64,000 nt of DNA from Paenibacillus sp. FSL H8-0537 (GTDB lineage: Bacteria > Bacillota > Bacilli > Paenibacillales > Paenibacillaceae). Positions 18,255 to 27,605 of the stretch are shown here, piece by piece (position 1 is the first letter of the stretch; every line of letters begins with the position of its first letter). Under the pieces are notes generated by a model. The model was not told where the DNA came from and searched no databases. It saw only the letters and a program-made list of their open reading frames with translations. A program made the position numbers and the translations under genes. The stretch covers positions 669,501 through 733,500 of the forward strand of contig NZ_CP150290.1 of assembly GCF_038051995.1 (NCBI RefSeq). Direction: 5' to 3'.

Positions 18255-20537
18255 TCAAAATTTTGACCACCCGAATACCGGACTCAAAGTTTTGCGCAAC
18301 CAATAAGCGATTATCGTCCCTGGGGTCCATGTACCGGGATTCTGCAAGTATTGCTTGTATTGATCGGTGATGATATAAGTCCAAGTGGAAGCAGGGCTTT
18401 TCAACCCGAACTTTTCCCACATCGCCGGATCATTCGAGCCTCCGAGCTTTGCAAGCATATTCGCCGACTCTCTATTTATTTTAGCCGCAATTTGCTCGTA
18501 GGCTTGGATGATTTGCGCATGAAATTCGTCGATCGGATTGCGGTTAACAAGGCTCGTCAAATGGATGCCTTCGCGAATGTAAGAAACATATTCCAGATGG
18601 TCGGCCCAGAATTTGTCGATATAATAAAGCCGTACCCGCTGCTCCGAGGGGCTCATCGGTGTCTCTCCTTTCAAAATTCGGAGCCGCTCCTCGTATAGCA
18701 TACGCCTCTGATCCTCCACCATGTCCGAATAACCGTTCAGCTCCTGACGGATATGGAAGTTTTGACCCATAATAACACGCTGAATATGGTCAATTTTGCT
18801 GTAGAGCACCGACTCTTCGAGAGTCTCGTCCTGCCTAAGACCCCGTATCGCTTTATTAATGCCGAACCTAAGCAGCAACTCATCTTCCAAGCTTACGAAA
18901 AATATGGAAGCTCCCGGGTCACCTTGGCGGCCGGATCGCCCGCGCAGCTGGTTGTCGATCCGCACGCTTTGGTGCATATGCGTACCAATCACGTACAACC
19001 CGCCCAGCTTGGCGACAGCTTCTGCTTGCGTGGGGTTGCCGCCTCCGAGCCGAATGTCGACGCCACGTCCCGCCATATTCGTAGACACCGTCACGGCGCC
19101 GATCTCTCCCGCTTTGGCGATGAGCTCGGCTTCTTTTGCGTCGTTTTTCGCATTCAGAACATGGCAAGCTACGCCGGCAGCCGCTAGCGCCTCCGCCAGC
19201 ATGTCAGACTCCTCGACGCTTGACGTACCAATGAGAATCGGACGGCCGGCCCTATGGACGGACGAGATTTCTTGTACAAGCGCCTTACGTTTGGCTTCTT
19301 TATGGGTATAAATCCGGTGCGGATGGTCGATCCGTATGTTTGTTCGGTTCGGCGGAATTTGCACAACCTGCAGCTCATAAATATGCTCGAATTCTATGGC
19401 GGAGGCTTGCGCGGTAGCCGTCATTCCGCAAATCTTTGGATAAAGGCTAAGGAAGTGTTGAAGGGTGATCGTACCAAGCATGATCCCGCCGGCTTTCGCC
19501 TGCAGCCCTTCTTTGGCCGAAAGCGCGGCTTGCAGCCCGTCCGGCAAATGCCTGTTCTCCGCCACGCGGCCGGTATATTCGTCAATCAGCTCGATTTTAC
19601 CGTCCCGGACGATGTAATCGACGTCTCTCTTCAATAACAATTCCGCATGCAGCGCGCAATTTAACGACATTAACAAATGACTATTATGGCTATCGTACAA
19701 ATTGTCGCATCCCAGCAGCGACTCCGCTCTTGCAGAGCCTGCTTCATTCAAGTAAACGTTCCGCTGGAAATCGTCGAAGTCGAAATGCCCATCCTGCTCG
19801 AGCTGCCGAGCCACTTCTGCGAAACGAATGCAGTCGTTGCCGGAGGAGCCCGGCTCTCCGGCGATGACTAGCGGCACCCGCGCTTCGTCGAGAAGCAGTG
19901 AATCCGCTTCGTCGATGATGACGTAATGGAAGGGACGATGCACAGCATCGGCTTCGTCTAAAGCGATCGTGTCGCGCAAATAATCGAACCCCGCCTCTTT
20001 AGCTGTAACATAGGTAATATCGGCGGCGTACGCTTCCCGTTTCTCGGGCAAGCTCATGCCCGCTTGAACCGCGCTTACCGTTAACCCGAGAAAACGATAG
20101 ATTGGGCCCATCCAATTCGCATCCCGATTTGCCAAATAATCGTTAAAGGTCAGCACATGAACGCCTTCGCTGGTTAGCGCATGCAGATAAGCAGGCAAAA
20201 CAGCAGAGAGCGTTTTCCCTTCTCCGGTAAGCTGCTCGATCAAAAATCCCTCGTGCAGAGCGATGGCAGCCATGATCTGGACATCGTAGGGCTGCAATCC
20301 CAGTGTTCTCTTCGCTGCCTCGCAGACTAGCGCATAGGCCTCAACTAGCAGCCCGTCCAAAGGCGTACCCGATTTTGCTGCCTTTTTCAGACGGAGGGAT
20401 TCCGCTTGCAGCTGCTGATCGTCCCATGCTTCCAAATTACGTCCCCTGATGAGCTCTGTCTTGTCCCGATAGCCTTTCAGCTGATTCCGGGTATCGCGGT
20501 GTTTAAATTCTTGCAGCAACTTGACGGCTAAATTCAT
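18255..20537 (-). CDS. secA2: SecA2-type accessory preprotein translocase ATPase
   Basis: The 760-residue protein has the SecA DEAD motor: Walker A 'LTGEGKTL' near residue 105, 'IIDEADSLLLDEAR' near 205, 'CGMTATA', 'IGTSSVEESD', 'VSTNMAGRGVDI' and 'QLRGRSGRQGDPG'. It is shorter than a housekeeping SecA (about 830-840 residues), with a reduced preprotein-crosslinking and scaffold region and no C-terminal Cys-rich zinc tail, which are features of SecA2. A GAGGGATC ribosome site precedes the ATG. No secY2 or accessory Sec genes are present. In Bacillus anthracis SecA2 exports S-layer proteins; an SLH protein is encoded 4 kb away, so a similar role is plausible inference. Confidence 0.88.
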   Translation of the reverse strand: MNLAVKLLQEFKHRDTRNQLKGYRDKTELIRGRNLEAWDDQQLQAESLRLKKAAKSGTPLDGLLVEAYALVCEAAKRTLGLQPYDVQIMAAIALHEGFLIEQLTGEGKTLSAVLPAYLHALTSEGVHVLTFNDYLANRDANWMGPIYRFLGLTVSAVQAGMSLPEKREAYAADITYVTAKEAGFDYLRDTIALDEADAVHRPFHYVIIDEADSLLLDEARVPLVIAGEPGSSGNDCIRFAEVARQLEQDGHFDFDDFQRNVYLNEAGSARAESLLGCDNLYDSHNSHLLMSLNCALHAELLLKRDVDYIVRDGKIELIDEYTGRVAENRHLPDGLQAALSAKEGLQAKAGGIMLGTITLQHFLSLYPKICGMTATAQASAIEFEHIYELQVVQIPPNRTNIRIDHPHRIYTHKEAKRKALVQEISSVHRAGRPILIGTSSVEESDMLAEALAAAGVACHVLNAKNDAKEAELIAKAGEIGAVTVSTNMAGRGVDIRLGGGNPTQAEAVAKLGGLYVIGTHMHQSVRIDNQLRGRSGRQGDPGASIFFVSLEDELLLRFGINKAIRGLRQDETLEESVLYSKIDHIQRVIMGQNFHIRQELNGYSDMVEDQRRMLYEERLRILKGETPMSPSEQRVRLYYIDKFWADHLEYVSYIREGIHLTSLVNRNPIDEFHAQIIQAYEQIAAKINRESANMLAKLGGSNDPAMWEKFGLKSPASTWTYIITDQYKQYLQNPGTWTPGTIIAYWLRKTLSPVFGWSKF

Positions 20538-20612
20538 CGAAATTTGATCCCTCCTCGATAGAACTACGTGATTCTATAGTGGCTGGCGCGGCCGCTCTTT
20601 TGTCATTTTTTC

Positions 20613-21329
20613 CTACTCATCCTTTAACCGTCGTTGGTACAAAGCAACAGATACAATCGTTAATACAACCGTCCATGCCAAAATAATAAGGAGGGGTTTT
20701 AATAACTCTCCCGTCGTAAAGTCTGTAGGGGGTAAGCCTAGCAAATGAACAAGCTGACTGCTTGGCATGTAATCCAGCACTTTGAAGATCGGATAATCCT
20801 CCACTAGAAATGCTCCCCATGGTGCCCCAGAGAATACGATCGTCACAGGAATTATTAATAATGACGCATCAAGCAACGTCTTGGAGAATAGACCACATAT
20901 CGTCCCGACTGCTGTGTATAAAATAATCGAAAGAATGGTTGCTGCCACAAACGCCCATATACTAGCTGGCTCATAGCCAAATAGATACGTAGCAATAGCC
21001 AGAACAACAACAGACATGACAAAGACTAAAGTACTTTTACCGATTAAAACATCCATGGTCGTGGCCGGAGTCATCATTAATGATCGTAAAGTGTTACGCT
21101 CCTTTTCTTCCGCAATCAAGCATGCTTGTACGAAACAGGTTAGGAACACAAACGAAAGATTAAGAACTGTAGCGAAAGATCCAGGCAAAGACGAGGCGGC
21201 GCCAGCAGCTCGAAGAAGAAGTGCGAGGATAATTGGGAAAATCAACATAATGGAGATCGCATAATTGCGTGAAAACTCTTTGTAATCCTTCACAAATATC
21301 GCTTGTACACGTTTCAATGAGATACTCAT
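20613..21329 (-). CDS. ABC-2 type exporter permease
   Basis: The 238-residue protein has about six membrane helices, starting with 'ISIMLIFPIILALLLRA' and ending with 'LLIILAWTVVLTIVSVALY', and the 'EEKERNTLRSLMMTP' cytoplasmic motif that follows helix 2 in ABC-2 permeases. Its ATG overlaps the stop of the upstream ATPase gene by four bases (ATGA), so the two are translationally coupled and form one transporter. The substrate, perhaps a drug, peptide or lipid, cannot be read from the sequence. Confidence 0.9.
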   Translation of the reverse strand: MSISLKRVQAIFVKDYKEFSRNYAISIMLIFPIILALLLRAAGAASSLPGSFATVLNLSFVFLTCFVQACLIAEEKERNTLRSLMMTPATTMDVLIGKSTLVFVMSVVVLAIATYLFGYEPASIWAFVAATILSIILYTAVGTICGLFSKTLLDASLLIIPVTIVFSGAPWGAFLVEDYPIFKVLDYMPSSQLVHLLGLPPTDFTTGELLKPLLIILAWTVVLTIVSVALYQRRLKDE

Positions 21330-22171
21330 AGCAGCTCACTTCCTGTCATTTTAATAAAGATATCACCTAGACTTGGCTCTTTCGTTTCCAATCGATCAAT
21401 TAACCCTCGTTTCATCCAATCAGCTATTTGATCTGCCGTGCCCTCATTGATTGGAAGCTCATATGCTTGACCATTGATTAACTCCACACAAACGACGTTT
21501 TCCCGATGCTGTTTTTTAAGCTCTTTTGGTGAGCCGATGGTTTGGATTTGTCCTTGATACAAAATCGCTACACGGTTGCATATCAATTCTGCCTCGGCCA
21601 TATTATGCGTCGTTAAAAAAATCGTTGTCCCTTTCTCATTTAAGCGGCGCAGCCCTTTATAAATATGCGCGGAGTTTACCGGATCTAAAGCCGAAGTAGG
21701 TTCATCCAAAAATAATAATTCCGGCTCATGGATAATCGCGCATGCCAACAGGACACGCTGGCGCATCCCTTTTGATAAAAGATTGACTTTCTTTTTGCGC
21801 TCTCCGCTTAAGTTTACAAATTGCAGCACCTTATCGATCGACGATTTAGGAAGATCATATAACTTACGAAACAGCTCCAGATTTTCCTCTATCGTTAATC
21901 TCTCATAGAGACCGCTATTATCCGTCAAAATGCCAAAGCGCATCTTCTGTGCAGACTGATTCATCATCTCCGCCGGCTCGTTAAATACACTTGCCTGTCC
22001 ACTTGTCGGATTTAATTGTGCAGTTAAAATTTTTATTAATGTCGTTTTTCCTGAACCGCTCGGACCTAGGAACCCGAAAATTTCTCCTGACGGAATTGAA
22101 AAAGACACATCTGCCAATGCATCCTTACTTCCAAAGCTCTTTCGAATATGTTCGACTTGTATAACAGCCAT
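21326..22171 (-). CDS. ABC exporter ATP-binding protein
   Basis: The 281-residue ATPase has Walker A 'GPSGSGKTTLIK', signature 'LSKGMRQRVLLA' (a variant of LSGGQ), Walker B 'LLFLDEPTSALDP' and the switch His in 'FLTTHNMAEAE'. The C-terminal extension ends 'GDIFIKMTG', typical of drug or bacteriocin-type ATPases that serve ABC-2 permeases. The ATG at 22171 follows GGAAGTGG; a GTG three codons earlier is less likely. It is coupled to the permease downstream, and upstream on the same strand lies the ABC/LytTR regulator. Confidence 0.92.
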   Translation of the reverse strand: MAVIQVEHIRKSFGSKDALADVSFSIPSGEIFGFLGPSGSGKTTLIKILTAQLNPTSGQASVFNEPAEMMNQSAQKMRFGILTDNSGLYERLTIEENLELFRKLYDLPKSSIDKVLQFVNLSGERKKKVNLLSKGMRQRVLLACAIIHEPELLFLDEPTSALDPVNSAHIYKGLRRLNEKGTTIFLTTHNMAEAELICNRVAILYQGQIQTIGSPKELKKQHRENVVCVELINGQAYELPINEGTADQIADWMKRGLIDRLETKEPSLGDIFIKMTGSELL

Positions 22172-22308
22172 TAACACCACTTCCTTAGAGTTGATGGCTT
22201 AAATATATAAAGAATGCATGCTTCCAGCCATCAAAACCCGCTGAAATGTAGCTGTTATCGCCTGAATGGTACTATCCAATGCTTAATTGGTTCGGCATTA
22301 CCCCGGAA

Positions 22309-23244
22309 TTAAAGGTTAAGTAGTGTTTTTAATTCCTGTAATTTTGAACGAGCTAATGGAACCACGGCATCTTTACCTGTATTTAATCGCAAACTGTAGC
22401 TATTTTTCGTCCAAGTAATAATCTCTCTTATTTTTTGCAGATTAACGATGTAGGATCGATGACACCTGAAAAATCCGAAATGTAACAATCTCTGCTCGAG
22501 CTCGGTTAGCGTCAAAGCACAGTGATAATTTTCTCCACCCACATGAACAAGGATTGCTCCATCCATACTTTCTATAAAATCGATTTCAGGCGGATTAAAT
22601 AAAATCACTTTGTCATTTTTTTTCGTATAAATCTTCTGCAAGGTTATATTGTCTCTATCTTGTTCCTGAACTTCCTGTTTCTCCTCTTCTGAGTCTCGAA
22701 TATCCAATGGATGAAATCCGAGCTCGTTCAATCGATAAATTTCATCGCAGGAAATAAGGGCATCCTCTAAATTCGATGTTAAAATTAAAATCTGCTTTTC
22801 TTTCGAAAGGTCATCCAAAATTCGTTTTAAATGACGACGATCTTGTTCTTCCAAGTAAAAATAGGGTTCCTCCAGCACAAGTGTAGGCTGATGGGCAAAA
22901 AAGACACGCAGCAGTGTCACATACATCCTTTTCGATGAGCTCAGATCCTTGATTTTTATCTTCCGTTCTTCTTTTAAAGCAAAATAATCCAGCAGCGAAG
23001 CGATATGGTCATTCCTCTCCGTTACTTTGATTAGAAATTGGATTAGCTCTTCCACCGTTAAACGCATATATTCGTTTTGCTGAGCCCGAAATAAATGATA
23101 TAGGGAATGATTCACTAATTGATTCATTAGAAGCTGCTTTCGCTTCAAGTCCGTTATAATGCTAATCGACTGGTTCGATGTCATATTTAATTCAATCTTC
23201 GGTAGAAATAATTCCCCATCATCATACACTGGTTCAAATTGCAT
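22309..23244 (-). CDS. LytTR transcriptional regulator fused to a degenerate ABC ATPase
   Basis: The product is 311 residues, starting at ATG 23244 after AGGAGGACGGC; a TTG 14 codons earlier has no comparable ribosome site. The N-terminal 190 residues keep the outline of an ABC ATPase: a signature-like 'IKDLSSSKRMYVTLLRVF', a Walker B-like 'PTLVLEEPYFYLEE' and a 'LILTSNLEDA' switch, but no Walker A loop, so it should not hydrolyse ATP. The C-terminal 100 residues are a LytTR DNA-binding domain ('FFRCHRSYIVNLQKIREI'). It lies directly upstream of the ABC exporter genes on the same strand and is probably their regulator; the ABC-like half may sense or dock to the transporter ATPase, which is speculation. 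Confidence 0.85.
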   Translation of the reverse strand: MQFEPVYDDGELFLPKIELNMTSNQSISIITDLKRKQLLMNQLVNHSLYHLFRAQQNEYMRLTVEELIQFLIKVTERNDHIASLLDYFALKEERKIKIKDLSSSKRMYVTLLRVFFAHQPTLVLEEPYFYLEEQDRRHLKRILDDLSKEKQILILTSNLEDALISCDEIYRLNELGFHPLDIRDSEEEKQEVQEQDRDNITLQKIYTKKNDKVILFNPPEIDFIESMDGAILVHVGGENYHCALTLTELEQRLLHFGFFRCHRSYIVNLQKIREIITWTKNSYSLRLNTGKDAVVPLARSKLQELKTLLNL

Positions 23245-23465
23245 GCCGTCCTCCTGATCAGTTCCGCTATAGGATATATTGAACAATTATAAGGTTGGAA
23301 TACTTTTTTGTCAGTTTCTATTCATTTTGAATCGAAGATTAGTCTCGCTGAGCCGTATCACAGGTAGCAGCAAGTTTCTGCTATTTTATCAATAGAAACG
23401 AGTAACCTTTTGCAAAGATACTGGCACTTTGTATATAGAATCTGAATACAGGGGAGGTGGAATAG

Positions 23466-25007
23466 ATGCGGCAGTGGATTGAAGGAGCCCGGCTCGGCGA
23501 CCAAATCGCATGGGAGCGGATCGTGCAGCATTTTAGTGGCATGGCATTTTCTGTGGCATATGGGAAACTAGGTGACTGGGGTCATGCGGAGGATGCGGTA
23601 CAAGAAGCGTTCGCGGAGGCCTTCGCCAATCTCACTAAGTTGCAAGAGGCGGATGCTTTCCCGGGATGGTTCAAGACCATAGTCGAACGACAATGCCAGC
23701 GGATTCTCCGCCGAAAAATACATGCTGTAATGCCAATGGATGAAACGACCGTAATGGATGCAGAGGAATTGAATGTGGGGTTCATCATAGAAAGGAAGGA
23801 ATGGCAGGAGAGGATTCATCATTCCATCGAGGGTTTGTCGGACAATTTAAAACTGGTAGTCCAATTATTTTATTTTCATGGATATTCAATAAAAGAAATA
23901 TCAAGTTACCTTAAAGTAACCCCCTCTGCACTAAAAAAACGGTTGTTCGACGCCCGTAATAAGCTAAGAACGTCACTGCTTGTTACCGACTTTGTATCCA
24001 TGTTCAATGATCTTTACGAAGGAGGAGTATCGATGCTTCATATTGTAAATGGAGATATTGTCGGCGATAAGTTAAGAAAGGGAAACGTTCGCGGAGATAT
24101 CTTGGTTTGGAGAGAAGTGTATCCGGTTGGTCCGGTATTCTTGGAAACGGGGGAGCTCCATCAGAGGTCGCCCAGAGTGGAATATTTGGAGAGGACTCTA
24201 GGTATTCCAGCAGATGACTATGTGGCAAATTGTAAGTCGCAAGAACAGATTCTGCGGAACTTTCACAAATACGATGAGATCGTATTATGGTTCGAGCATG
24301 ATTTGTTTGACCAACTCATGCTGAGCTATTTATTGCATTGGTTTTCAAATCAGGCGCTAGGTCATACAAAACTGAATTTGCTGTGCATTGGCGACTACCC
24401 AGGTATTGATTTGTTTCGGGGATTGGGTCAACTTACGTCAAAGCAGTTGGAAACATTGTCAGGTACGTGGCAAAGGGTCGGACAGAAGGAGCTTGATACG
24501 GGCAGCATAATCTGGGAAGCATACACATCGCCAAATATTGAATCGCATGTTGAAATTTTGAAAAAAGACACATCGGCGCTGCCCTTCGCTCACGCGGCGC
24601 TTGAACTGCACTTATCACGCCTGCCTTCCCCCATAAATGGGCTGGGAATCGTGGAGCAGACCATTTTGGAGCTTATTGGGCATGGTGTGGATACCCCACG
24701 CAAGCTATTGAAAGAGATCGGGAACCGCTTGAGTGTGCTAGGGATGGGTGATTTGGAATTATGGTATCGGTTAAGGAATATGTCAGAACAACCGCATGCA
24801 CTAATAAAAATACCGGGAAAGAAAACTACTCCATCCTTTGAAAATGGCAATCTTGCATTAACTGAGATTGGAGAGGAGGTAGTCTCGGGATTAAAGGACT
24901 GGATCAAGGTGAAGGGAATAGATGAGTGGTATGGCGGTTTAGGGCTAAATGGTGATTTAGTATGGCGCTGGGACTCTCAAAGAAAGCAATTGATTTATAT
25001 GGAATAA
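23466..25007 (+). CDS. ECF-type sigma factor fused in frame to a DUF1835 protein
   Basis: The single 513-codon frame starts at an ATG after GGGGAGGTGG. Residues 1-185 are an ECF sigma factor with region 2 ('DAVQEAFAEAFANLTK', 'FPGWFKTIVERQCQRIL') and region 4 ('GYSIKEISSYLKVTPSALKKRL'). From residue 190 'MLHIVNGDIVGDKL', 'EVYPVGPV' and 'WFEHDLFDQLML' identify a DUF1835 protein with its usual C-terminal DUF3658-like part. The ATG at 24033 (codon 190) has a perfect AAGGAGG seven bases upstream, so the DUF1835 part can also be made alone. No anti-sigma gene is adjacent. DUF1835 function is unknown. Confidence 0.88.
   Translation: MRQWIEGARLGDQIAWERIVQHFSGMAFSVAYGKLGDWGHAEDAVQEAFAEAFANLTKLQEADAFPGWFKTIVERQCQRILRRKIHAVMPMDETTVMDAEELNVGFIIERKEWQERIHHSIEGLSDNLKLVVQLFYFHGYSIKEISSYLKVTPSALKKRLFDARNKLRTSLLVTDFVSMFNDLYEGGVSMLHIVNGDIVGDKLRKGNVRGDILVWREVYPVGPVFLETGELHQRSPRVEYLERTLGIPADDYVANCKSQEQILRNFHKYDEIVLWFEHDLFDQLMLSYLLHWFSNQALGHTKLNLLCIGDYPGIDLFRGLGQLTSKQLETLSGTWQRVGQKELDTGSIIWEAYTSPNIESHVEILKKDTSALPFAHAALELHLSRLPSPINGLGIVEQTILELIGHGVDTPRKLLKEIGNRLSVLGMGDLELWYRLRNMSEQPHALIKIPGKKTTPSFENGNLALTEIGEEVVSGLKDWIKVKGIDEWYGGLGLNGDLVWRWDSQRKQLIYME
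24019..24035 (+). promoter_or_regulatory. Internal ribosome binding site and start inside the sigma/DUF1835 frame
   Basis: AAGGAGGAG followed six bases later by ATG at 24033, exactly where the DUF1835 domain begins. This is stronger than most ribosome sites in the window. Confidence 0.65.
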
Positions 25008-25033
25008 AGCAATAACCTGCCGTTACAGACAGC

Positions 25034-25107
25034 ACGGAAAGCTGCCCCCGAAATGCAGGGGCGGGGCGCTAAATGATAACACAACGGTTCGACCTTAGGC
25101 TTTCCGT
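25034..25107 (+). promoter_or_regulatory. Structured leader candidate upstream of the chemoreceptor
   Basis: A perfect nine-base helix (ACGGAAAGC at 25034-25042 with GCTTTCCGT at 25099-25107) closes a region containing a CCCC/GGGG hairpin and an ACGG..TTCG segment. It lies 110 bases before the chemoreceptor start. The conserved cores of c-di-GMP-I and -II riboswitches that I know are not visible, so no class is assigned; it could also be the terminator region of the preceding gene. Confidence 0.35.
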
Positions 25108-25218
25108 CCCACCATAAATTAAGTTCACGTAAATGTGTCGAATTTTGTTGTAACTGATCCAAAAGTCTCCTACTATGAAGGTAGCCACATTACCTTGGAG
25201 AAGGCGGGAAATGTTAAT

Positions 25219-27216
25219 ATGAACAAAAAGCGGCTTTGGAAAAAATCCCTTACATTACGCAGCAAGCTGGTTTGGGCTTTTGTGATGATCTTATTGCTGC
25301 CCAGCCTGAGTATAGGGGCCATTTCCTATGATACTGCCCGCGCCAAGGTGCAGGAGGAAATGTTTGCAAGTGCATCTGGCAAGCTGGCGGTGCTGAATGA
25401 AACGATCAATCAGATGATTGGCGCTACTGAAAAAAATGTGGATTTTTTGGCAGATCAGCTGCCAGCCGGCAATATCGGTCCTGTCCAGGGAAATGAGGAC
25501 CCGTTCGTGCGGGCGGTGCTGGACGCTTACAAACAAAAACACGACGACGTGGAACTAGCTTCGGTGGGCACCGATCAAGGGGTATACGTCAATGCTCCGA
25601 AAAGTGCGGTAAATCCTGCAGATTATGATCCGCGCAAGCGGCCCTGGTACATAAGCGCTTCAGAAAATAAAGGGAAGCCTACGATTATTTCGCCCTACAT
25701 TTCCAGCAATACGGGCAATGTTGTTGTTTCGGTCGCCCAGACTACCAAGGACGGGCACGGTGTTGTTTCGGTCAGCCTGTCGCTGAAGGCGTTGAGCGAT
25801 TTGGTGAATTCCACCAAGATCGGGACGAAGGGCTATGTATATGTGCTGGATAAATCAAATAAATTTATTGTGCACCCACATGAAAAATCAGGCAGTGAAG
25901 CGACAGCTTCGCCATATCCGGACATTTTCGAGCAAAAGCAAGGCAGTCTCGCCTATTCGTCTACGGATGGCAGCAAGCAGCATGCTTTTATTACGACAAA
26001 TGAAAAAACAGGCTGGGTGCTGGTAGGGGTTATCGACGATAGTGAAGTGAGCGCGGCTGCCCAGCCGATTTGGTATAAGACGCTGATTGTCGTCGCGATT
26101 GCTTTTGCAGTTAGCGCACTGATCATCACTTATATGATACGCTCCATTACACGGCCGCTGAAGCAGTTGGTGGCGGCTTCCGAGGAAATCAGTCACGGCA
26201 ATCTGACGCTGGAGCTTACCGATATCAGCAATGATGAGCTTGGCCAGCTGAGCAGCAGTTTTAACCGGATGACCCAGGCGCTGCATGCTGTCATAGGAGA
26301 TGTAAACAGTACAGCGATGCAGCTTGCGGAGTCGTCTGAGCAGTTGTCAACAAACGCCAGCGAAACGTCCAAGGCGTCCGAGCAAGTCGCTCTGATCACG
26401 GAGGAGTCGGCAACCGGAATTGAAAAGCAGGCAGCCAGTCTGCAGCATACAGCTCAGCAAATTAAGGAGCTGTCCGATGGTGTTCATTTGATAACCGCAA
26501 GCACCCAGCAAGTATCCACGTCTGCCCAGCAAGCAACCGGGCTTGTACGTACGGGTACGGCTAAAATTCAAAGCGCTGTAACCAATATGATAGACGTAAG
26601 CAATTATGTTCAAAATTTCGCCGGAACGGCACAACGACTAGGCGATCATTCCGTCGCTATTGGCCAATTTGTATCGACCATTACGGGGCTCGCGACGCAA
26701 ACGAATCTGCTCGCACTGAACGCTGCGATTGAAGCGGCCCGTGCCGGCGAGCACGGACGCGGCTTCGCGATCGTAGCGAGCGAGGTTCGCAAGCTTGCCG
26801 AGCAGTCCGGGGATTCCGCGAAGCACATTGCGGAGCTGGTACAGGCGATCCGGCAGGAAATTGACGAGGTCATCGTCAGTGTGAACACTGGTGTTGCCAA
26901 GATGGACGACGGCATTCGCTCCGTACAAACAGCAGATGAAGCTTTTTTGAGCATCAATGCGGCTATTGATGACCTGACTTCCCAGGTAGAAGGGATTGCT
27001 TTCGCTTCGGAACAAATGTCCGCCAGCACGGCCGAGGTTGTACAGGCCATTCAGTTCGTTAGCGAGGTGTCCGAGCGGAACGCTGCAGGAACAGAAAGTA
27101 TTTCAGCTTCAACAGAGGAGCAGGTCGCTTCCATTGAAGAAATCGCTTCGTCGGCGGAAGAGCTAGCACATTTGGCGCAAAATCTGCAAACATTGGTTGT
27201 TCGCTTTAAAATTTGA
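25219..27216 (+). CDS. Methyl-accepting chemotaxis protein with Cache sensor
   Basis: The receptor is 665 residues. One membrane helix lies at about 17-37 ('[19 protein letters not shown]'), then an extracytoplasmic double-Cache sensor (about 40-280, with '[10 protein letters not shown]', the typical ligand-pocket motif), a second helix (about 282-305), a HAMP domain, and a signalling domain with the conserved hairpin '[22 protein letters not shown]' region. It senses an external small molecule, often an amino or organic acid in this family, and signals to CheA. ATG 25219 is chosen because the N terminus MNKKRLWKK is a normal positive-inside anchor; a GTG at 25135 would add 28 residues without a domain. 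A related receptor lies at 38542-40650. Confidence 0.92.
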   Translation: MNKKRLWKKSLTLRSKLVWAFVMILLLPSLSIGAISYDTARAKVQEEMFASASGKLAVLNETINQMIGATEKNVDFLADQLPAGNIGPVQGNEDPFVRAVLDAYKQKHDDVELASVGTDQGVYVNAPKSAVNPADYDPRKRPWYISASENKGKPTIISPYISSNTGNVVVSVAQTTKDGHGVVSVSLSLKALSDLVNSTKIGTKGYVYVLDKSNKFIVHPHEKSGSEATASPYPDIFEQKQGSLAYSSTDGSKQHAFITTNEKTGWVLVGVIDDSEVSAAAQPIWYKTLIVVAIAFAVSALIITYMIRSITRPLKQLVAASEEISHGNLTLELTDISNDELGQLSSSFNRMTQALHAVIGDVNSTAMQLAESSEQLSTNASETSKASEQVALITEESATGIEKQAASLQHTAQQIKELSDGVHLITASTQQVSTSAQQATGLVRTGTAKIQSAVTNMIDVSNYVQNFAGTAQRLGDHSVAIGQFVSTITGLATQTNLLALNAAIEAARAGEHGRGFAIVASEVRKLAEQSGDSAKHIAELVQAIRQEIDEVIVSVNTGVAKMDDGIRSVQTADEAFLSINAAIDDLTSQVEGIAFASEQMSASTAEVVQAIQFVSEVSERNAAGTESISASTEEQVASIEEIASSAEELAHLAQNLQTLVVRFKI

Positions 27217-27410
27217 CCTGATGAAATCTTAGGGGTGCGCCGATCCGCAGAGTCCCGCTCTGAACACCCCGAGGCAGTGCAGCAGATGCTTTCCAGCAGC
27301 ATCATGATGGGCGACAATGCAGGCAGGCGATTTTAGGACGCTTCAAGCTGCAACTCGTGCAGAAATGGCGAGAATGCAGGGACGCCTACTCGGTAGGCTT
27401 GGATATATGT

Positions 27411-27455
27411 AAAAAAAGTTGCTGGCGCCTGTATTCAACAGACGCCAGTTTTTTT
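27411..27455 (+). terminator. Terminator downstream of the chemoreceptor gene
   Basis: CTGGCG at 27422-27427 pairs with CGCCAG at 27443-27448, extended by CCTGT/AACAG, with seven A before and seven T after, so it can work in both directions. Confidence 0.85.
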
Positions 27456-27549
27456 GCATTCGATTACTACTAACCGTATTCGTTAATCCCTGCAACTAAT
27501 CGTGCAAAGTTTTTACAATTCCTATGTACAGAATAAAAAGGAAAATGCC

Positions 27550-27578
27550 TAAACAAATCGAATATTATCGAATATAAT
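27550..27578 (+). promoter_or_regulatory. Sigma-A-like promoter of the MalT-like remnant
   Basis: TAAACA and a perfect TATAAT are separated by 17 bases, about 30 bp upstream of the start codon. Confidence 0.5.
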
Positions 27579-27605
27579 AAAGGTTTAAATCAGCTTGCGG
27601 AGGCC

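Larger units (their letters stand above)
27217..27605 (+). other. Intergenic region with terminator and promoter, no gene
   Basis: About 390 bp. A GGGGTG...CACCCC hairpin lies just after the chemoreceptor stop, a strong terminator follows at 27411-27455 and a promoter-like pair at 27550-27578. The stretch 27285-27400 is moderately G+C rich but I recognise nothing in it. Confidence 0.4.

Noticed and set aside
25034..25107. Assignment of the leader as a c-di-GMP riboswitch
   Set aside because: Neither the class I nor the class II conserved core can be found, so only a structured leader is reported.
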